Part shown: positions 23,904-28,528 of the stretch, one piece after another
How the letters are laid out: each line of letters begins with the position of its first letter
How positions within the stretch are numbered: the first letter of the stretch is position 1
Assembly: GCA_964345975.1 (NCBI GenBank)
Contig: CAYFSS010000023.1
Coordinates: 1-28,528 of the forward strand
DNA: 28,528 bases
Direction: 5' to 3'
From: CAYFSS01 sp964345975
Lineage (GTDB): Bacteria > Bacillota > Clostridia > Saccharofermentanales > Fastidiosipilaceae
Made by a program: the position numbers and the translations under genes
The notes under the pieces: generated by a model
What the model was told of the DNA's origin: nothing
Databases searched by the model: none
Seen by the model: the letters and a program-made list of their open reading frames with translations, nothing else

Positions 23904-24917
23904 ATGCGCTGTGAAGATTGTATTCAAGGTATTCTTGACAAAAACACCATTGATTTTGACGAGACTTTGCTGCGTGTTTTGTCCGAAATAACAGATGAGG
24001 AAGAAGCCCTTTTGAGTGGGGCGAAAATTGATCAGAGCCTCTACAGCTCCCGTGCATATTTTGAAGTCGATTCACAAAAATTACTCAACGTTTCCAACAC
24101 AATCACCGTTCGGGCTCATACCCGTTTTGCTGACTTCCCTCAACACAAACATAACTATGTAGAAATCATGTATGTGTGTTCTGGAGAAATTCATCATGTC
24201 ATTAATAATCAAGATCATGTTATAGCACACGCCGGTGACCTGATTATGTTTAACCAACATGCTATGCATGAGATTAAAGCAGCTCAGTTTGCTGATGTAG
24301 CAGTGAATTTTATTGTATTGCCTCAGTTCTTTGATGATGTTTTGGCCCAACTTGGAACGCACAATATACTCAGTGATTTTCTCCTTGGGAGTCTCAAGAA
24401 AGATGGAAACAGCGTTAGCTACTTACATTTTGTGGTGCAGGATGTACTGCCCGTGAGAAATCTTGTGGAAAACCTAGTATGGAGCCTCAAATATAGAGAT
24501 AGTGACCTGCTCAGCATTAACCGGCAAACGATTACCTTGATTATGCAAATTCTATTGATGCATACCGATTACCTTACAACATCGGATGCTAATCGTAGTA
24601 AGAACCCTATAGTAAACGCTGTACTCCGTGAAATTGAACATAACTATACGAAGGTTAGTCTTTCAGAGTTAGCTGAACGTTTCAGCGTTAACGTGACGTA
24701 CTTAAGTGCGGAGATAAAACGAGAATGCGGTATTAATTTTGGCGACCTCTTGCGAGAGAAGAGAATCGAGCGCGCTCAGTATTTGCTCACGAACACGGAA
24801 CTAACGAACGAAGAAATTGCTGAGGCAATTGGCTATGAAACGACAAGCTATTTCTACCGTATGTTTAAACGAGAAGTCGGGTTAAGTCCCAAAGAGTTCC
24901 GTGAGATAAATTCATAA
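23904..24917 (+). CDS. AraC-family transcriptional regulator of the rhamnose cluster
   Basis: A 337-residue regulator. The N-terminal half contains a cupin-type sugar-sensing domain (FPQHKHNYVEIMYVCSGEIHHVI, residues about 78-100, with the HxH and Glu pattern). The C-terminal 100 residues hold the two AraC helix-turn-helix units: VSLSELAERFSVNVTYLSAE, and then TNEEIAEAIGYETTSYFYRM and FKREVGLSPKEFR. The ATG has GGAAGG 9 bases upstream. It lies between the transporter operon and rhaBAD on the same strand, as expected for an L-rhamnose-responsive activator of both. The ligand is inferred from context. It is not called rhaR or rhaS because orthology with the E. coli pair cannot be shown here. 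Confidence 0.9.
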   Translation: MRCEDCIQGILDKNTIDFDETLLRVLSEITDEEEALLSGAKIDQSLYSSRAYFEVDSQKLLNVSNTITVRAHTRFADFPQHKHNYVEIMYVCSGEIHHVINNQDHVIAHAGDLIMFNQHAMHEIKAAQFADVAVNFIVLPQFFDDVLAQLGTHNILSDFLLGSLKKDGNSVSYLHFVVQDVLPVRNLVENLVWSLKYRDSDLLSINRQTITLIMQILLMHTDYLTTSDANRSKNPIVNAVLREIEHNYTKVSLSELAERFSVNVTYLSAEIKRECGINFGDLLREKRIERAQYLLTNTELTNEEIAEAIGYETTSYFYRMFKREVGLSPKEFREINS

Positions 24918-25019
24918 AATCGAGCATACTTTTCACTCAAACCAGGACCTAATCAGCCTCGATGGCTTCTTTTATACTCAGTACAAATGGAGTAAGGAAA
25001 GTTTAGCGAGGATAATACT

Positions 25020-26471
25020 ATGAATTATCATCTGGCCATCGATATAGGTGCTTCTAGCGGTCGTCATGTCATTGCTTATTTAGAGCAAGACCGTTTAATG
25101 CTTAAAGAAGTATACCGATTCAAGAATGGCTTTCATCAACATGACGATCAACTCGTTTGGTCTCTTTCTTATCTATGGGACCAGATTCTCCTAGGATTAA
25201 AACGATGTTCTGAAATAGGTATGATTCCCCAGACTCTCGGTATTGATACTTGGGGCGTAGATTTTGTTCTATTAGATGAGGACGGGGAACAACTTCTTCC
25301 CTGTGTAGCTTATCGAGATCGCCGGACGGATGGGATGGATGAAGTTCTGCGTCAGCATATCTCTGAGCAAGCTTTGTACGAGCAAACCGGCATTCAAAAA
25401 CAGATATTTAACACTATCTATCAGCTTTTGTATTTACAAAGAAAAAGCCCCCAGGAACTAAGTCGAGCTAAGCATTTCTTGATGGTACCGGATTATTTCA
25501 ACTATCTCTTAACCGGCAAAAGAGCCAATGAATATACCAATGCAACAACAACGTCACTTATCGACGTCCATACAGGACACTGGCATAGAGAGCTCATTCG
25601 ACTTATAGGATTGTCGCCGGATATGTTTTCTGAAGTAAGTCGACCCGGTCAGATTCTCGGGCGATTGCAACCTGAAATTGTCCATCAAATAGGCTTTGAT
25701 TGTGAGGTTATCCTAGTCCCTAGCCATGATACAGCCTCCGCCTTTTTAGCTGTCCCAATGGAAGATGAGTACGACACCATAATTTCTAGCGGAACATGGA
25801 GTCTACTGGGTAGAGAATTGAATCAACCGATCCTTTCACAGCAAGGTTACTTTGCTAACTTCACCAATGAAGGGGGTTATGCTAATACCTATCGCTATCT
25901 TAAGAACATCATGGGACTGTGGATCATCCAAGAATGTCATCGTTTGCTAAACACCGATCGTCAGTATGATTTTATAGACCCTATGGAACATGGCATAGCT
26001 TGGGACTTTACAACAATAGAAAAGGCAGCAGCCACAGCGAGTGACTACCATGGCCGGATCGATGTGGATTCCGATCGGTATCTCGCTCCGAGCGATATGA
26101 TAGAAGAGATTTATTCTGATCTCGTTGAACATGCTGAACAAAAACCAAGAACGATAGAAGACATTCTCTTCAGTGTGTATGCCAGTCTTGCTGAATCTTA
26201 TGCGTCTAACATTGACTTGCTTGAACAAATTACGGGCAAGAAAACGAGATGCATTCACGTTGTAGGAGGAGGTAGCAAGGATACTTTCTTAAATACACTA
26301 ACGGCAAAGACCTCCGGCTTACCATTGAAGGCAGGTCCTGCTGAGGCCACATCGATAGGTAATATCCTGGTCCAATTAATCACGAAAAATGAAATTAAGA
26401 GCAAAGAAGACGCACGCGAGTTAGTAAAGAGATCCTTTGAGATAAAAGAGGTAAATTATGCAAGCATTTGA
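25020..26471 (+). CDS. rhaB: L-rhamnulokinase
   Basis: A 483-residue FGGY-family sugar kinase that phosphorylates L-rhamnulose at O1 with ATP. The first phosphate loop AIDIGASSGRH is at 6-16, GIDTWGVDF at 74-82, the catalytic Asp237 in SHDTAS (the same number as in E. coli RhaB), SSGTWSLLG at 257-264, and VVGGGSKD near the C-terminus for adenine and phosphate binding. The ATG has GAGG about 8 bases upstream. The last 14 bases overlap the start of rhaA, which points to translational coupling. It is the first gene of rhaBAD, 102 bases after the regulator gene. Confidence 0.95.
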   Translation: MNYHLAIDIGASSGRHVIAYLEQDRLMLKEVYRFKNGFHQHDDQLVWSLSYLWDQILLGLKRCSEIGMIPQTLGIDTWGVDFVLLDEDGEQLLPCVAYRDRRTDGMDEVLRQHISEQALYEQTGIQKQIFNTIYQLLYLQRKSPQELSRAKHFLMVPDYFNYLLTGKRANEYTNATTTSLIDVHTGHWHRELIRLIGLSPDMFSEVSRPGQILGRLQPEIVHQIGFDCEVILVPSHDTASAFLAVPMEDEYDTIISSGTWSLLGRELNQPILSQQGYFANFTNEGGYANTYRYLKNIMGLWIIQECHRLLNTDRQYDFIDPMEHGIAWDFTTIEKAAATASDYHGRIDVDSDRYLAPSDMIEEIYSDLVEHAEQKPRTIEDILFSVYASLAESYASNIDLLEQITGKKTRCIHVVGGGSKDTFLNTLTAKTSGLPLKAGPAEATSIGNILVQLITKNEIKSKEDARELVKRSFEIKEVNYASI

Positions 26472-27699
26472 AATAGCAAAAGAACGTTATAACAAGATCA
26501 ACATTGATGTTGAAGCTGCACTTGAAATAGCTGCACAGCAGGCTCTCTCTATTAACTGCTGGCAGGGAGATGATATTCAGGGATTTGAATCAGGCTCTTC
26601 TTTGAGTGGTGGTATTCAAGTTACAGGTTCTTATCCGGGGAAGGCACGGAATTTTGAAGAGTTAACCGCTGATTTTACTCGAGCAATTTCACTAATCCCC
26701 GGGAAAAAAAGGATCAATTTGCATGCATCCTATGCTGTAAGTGATGATCCTAATATGATGAGAAATCAGATCAGCTACGAACATTTCAAACCTTGGGTAG
26801 ACTATGCGAAACAAGAAAAGATAGGCATTGATTTTAACCCTACCTTGTTTGGCGATCGCCATGTAAAAGATGATATGACCCTAGCTAGTCCCGATGAGGC
26901 AACGCGTCGTTTTTGGATTGAGCATTGTCAGGCTAGTCGAGAAATTGCCCAGAAAATAGGAGAAGCTCTCCAAGATGAAGTGTTGAACAACCTCTGGATT
27001 GCCGACGGTCTGAAGGACTCCCCTGCCGATAGGCTGGGTCCCCGTCTAAGGTTGAAGGATAGTCTTGATGAGATCTTCGCTACTCCATGTGATCACGTCA
27101 TTGACAGTGTCGAAAGCAAAGTATTTGGCATCGGGCTTGAAAGTTACACCGTGGGAAGCCATGAATTTTATTTAAATTATGCCGCTCACAATCCGGGAGT
27201 CTATTGTCTTCTTGACCTAGGGCACTACCATCCTACGGAATCTGTCGCCGATAAAATCTCAGCGATGCTATGTTTCTTTGATCGCCTACCCCTACACATA
27301 ACACGATCCGTCCGATGGGATTCAGATCATGTCCCATCCTTCAACGATGACTTGCGCGAGCTATTCCAAGAGATTATCCGCGGTAATGCCCTCGAAAAGA
27401 CAATCCTTGGCGTAGATTTCTTTGACGCATCCATCAATCGTGTTGCAGCTTGGGTCATCGGTTCACGCAATGTGCAGAAAGCATTGTTATGGGCCTTGTT
27501 GGAAGATTCAAATGCCCTCAAAACTTGCCAAGACGAAGCAAATTTCACGAAAAGATTCGTTCTAGCGGAAGATCGAAAAACTCTACCCTTCGGTGCGATT
27601 TGGGATGAGTACTGTCGTCGTCAAGGCGTTCCGCTTGATGGAGAGTGGTACGAGCACGTTCTTCAATATGAAGCTGCTGTCTTAATGAAAAGGGTTTGA
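26458..27699 (+). CDS. rhaA: L-rhamnose isomerase
   Basis: A 413-residue metal-dependent aldose-ketose isomerase converting L-rhamnose to L-rhamnulose (E. coli RhaA has 419). Family hallmarks are visible: NCWQGDDIQGFE near residues 33-44, RINLHASYA, GIDFNPTLFGDRH, IWIADGLKDSPADRLGPR-type sequence, ESKVFGIGLESYTVGSHEFY, LLDLGHYHPTE and VRWDSDHV, carrying the Glu/Asp/His metal ligands. The ATG lies inside the end of rhaB, with AGAGG 6 bases upstream. The TGA stop is followed by rhaD after one base. Confidence 0.96.
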   Translation: MQAFEIAKERYNKINIDVEAALEIAAQQALSINCWQGDDIQGFESGSSLSGGIQVTGSYPGKARNFEELTADFTRAISLIPGKKRINLHASYAVSDDPNMMRNQISYEHFKPWVDYAKQEKIGIDFNPTLFGDRHVKDDMTLASPDEATRRFWIEHCQASREIAQKIGEALQDEVLNNLWIADGLKDSPADRLGPRLRLKDSLDEIFATPCDHVIDSVESKVFGIGLESYTVGSHEFYLNYAAHNPGVYCLLDLGHYHPTESVADKISAMLCFFDRLPLHITRSVRWDSDHVPSFNDDLRELFQEIIRGNALEKTILGVDFFDASINRVAAWVIGSRNVQKALLWALLEDSNALKTCQDEANFTKRFVLAEDRKTLPFGAIWDEYCRRQGVPLDGEWYEHVLQYEAAVLMKRV

Positions 27700-27700
27700 T

Positions 27701-28525
27701 ATGGGTTTTGCAGATTTAGATTTTGTCCAAGGATTTGGGCAAGTTTGCAACGATGGCTGGCTACAAGGATGGCACGAACGCAACGGCGGTAATCTTTCCT
27801 ATCGCATGACAGATAATGATGTTGCAGAAGCAGAAAGCTTCTTCGATATCCATCGAGATTGGCATGCCATTGGTGTTGCTGATCCTGATTTAGCAAGTAG
27901 TTATTTCCTCGTTACAGGGAGCGGTAAATATTTCCGCAATGTGCAAGACTATCCCGAAGAAAACATTGGTATTGTGGAAATTAACGCTCTCGGTGATAGC
28001 TATAGAATTGTGGCGGGTCTAAAGGAAGCAAAACCCACAAGTGAGTTCCCCACACATTTCATCTGCCATGGTGTAAGAATGCGCGCAACCCAAGGTAAGG
28101 CACGGGTTGTCTATCATGCTCATGTCACTAACCTCATTGCTATGACCTATGTCTTACCGCTTGAAGCACGAGCCATAAGTCGAGCCTTATGGCAGTCTGC
28201 CACAGAATGTCCGGTGGTTTTCCCTGAAGGAGTTGGCGTTGTGCCTTGGATGGTGCCGGGAGGAGCAAGCATCGCTGATGCTACCGCCGAAATTATGTCG
28301 GAGTATCAAGCGGTTGTCTGGTCACACCATGGGTTGTTCTGTACCGGTGATGATTTTGATACGACGTTTGGTCTCATGCATACCATAGAGAAAGCTGCAG
28401 AAATTTGGATTCTAATACAAGCTGCGAGTCAAGGTCGACCTAATCAAACCATTAGCGATGAAAATCTCTACGCTATAGCACAGGACTTTGGGGTAAAAAT
28501 CCGCGAAGAATTTTTGGACTTGTGA
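27701..28525 (+). CDS. rhaD: L-rhamnulose-1-phosphate aldolase
   Basis: A 274-residue class II (zinc) aldolase, the same length as E. coli RhaD, which splits L-rhamnulose-1-phosphate into dihydroxyacetone phosphate and L-lactaldehyde. The substrate loop ERNGGNLSYR is at 26-35, TGSGKYF at 72-78, the catalytic Glu115 in SEFPTH, the zinc ligands His139 and His141 in YHAHVTN, and the third in WSHHGLF (His210). The gene is complete, with its TGA three bases before the window end. Translation is coupled to rhaA, one base apart, with AAAAGGG inside the rhaA end as ribosome binding site. Enzymes for lactaldehyde disposal and a mutarotase are not in this window. Confidence 0.96.
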   Translation: MGFADLDFVQGFGQVCNDGWLQGWHERNGGNLSYRMTDNDVAEAESFFDIHRDWHAIGVADPDLASSYFLVTGSGKYFRNVQDYPEENIGIVEINALGDSYRIVAGLKEAKPTSEFPTHFICHGVRMRATQGKARVVYHAHVTNLIAMTYVLPLEARAISRALWQSATECPVVFPEGVGVVPWMVPGGASIADATAEIMSEYQAVVWSHHGLFCTGDDFDTTFGLMHTIEKAAEIWILIQAASQGRPNQTISDENLYAIAQDFGVKIREEFLDL

Positions 28526-28528
28526 TTA

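Noticed and set aside
20014..25019. Catabolite-responsive (cre) elements in the rhamnose cluster
   Set aside because: No sequence close to TGWAANCGNTNWCA was found upstream of the binding protein, the regulator or rhaB.

Overview
The window reads as part of a low-to-medium GC Bacillota (Firmicutes) chromosome, probably a gut- or mucosa-type Clostridia or related lineage. This rests on AGGAGG-type ribosome binding sites, extended -10 promoters, an Rgg/MutR-family regulator, an LplABC-type sugar transporter without its own ATPase, a meso-DAP lysine pathway with diaminopimelate dehydrogenase, and standard stop-codon use. I cannot name the species. There is one 100-N assembly gap (6320-6419).

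Left part (1-9720), mostly minus strand: an EF-G-like GTPase; a four-gene operon (ABC ATPase, ABC-2 permease, YihX-type HAD phosphatase, phosphohexomutase); a plus-strand ferritin; a tRNA-dihydrouridine synthase downstream of a CyuA/UPF0597-type cysteine desulfidase. Middle (9721-13372): a small element of interleaved inverted repeats, a maltose/galactoside O-acetyltransferase, and a decaying locus in which an ABC ATPase has lost its signature glycine, its permease is truncated, and the divergent Rgg-type regulator carries an in-frame TGA. Then (13356-17569, minus) a compact lysine/meso-DAP operon lysA-dapA-dapB-ddh, followed by a secreted stalk-type protein gene interrupted by an in-frame TAG (17942-19171) and a 900-base gene-free stretch.

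Right part (20072-28525, plus): an L-rhamnose utilisation cluster. A solute-binding protein and two permeases import the sugar or a rhamnose-containing oligosaccharide. An AraC-type activator follows, then rhaB, rhaA and rhaD. Rhamnose is isomerised by RhaA, phosphorylated by RhaB and cleaved by RhaD to DHAP and L-lactaldehyde. This region looks more A/T-rich than the rest.

The most unusual signals are two in-frame tandem repeat arrays inside conserved genes. One is a 21-bp (7-codon) array at the N-terminus of the ABC ATPase, where the assembly broke. The other is a 53-residue array of three-residue units inside the catalytic chain of diaminopimelate decarboxylase. Also notable are the two otherwise intact genes with single in-frame stops, the interleaved inverted repeats at 9822-9913, and a GGCTTTT-centred motif that recurs in intergenic DNA of the first 20 kb.
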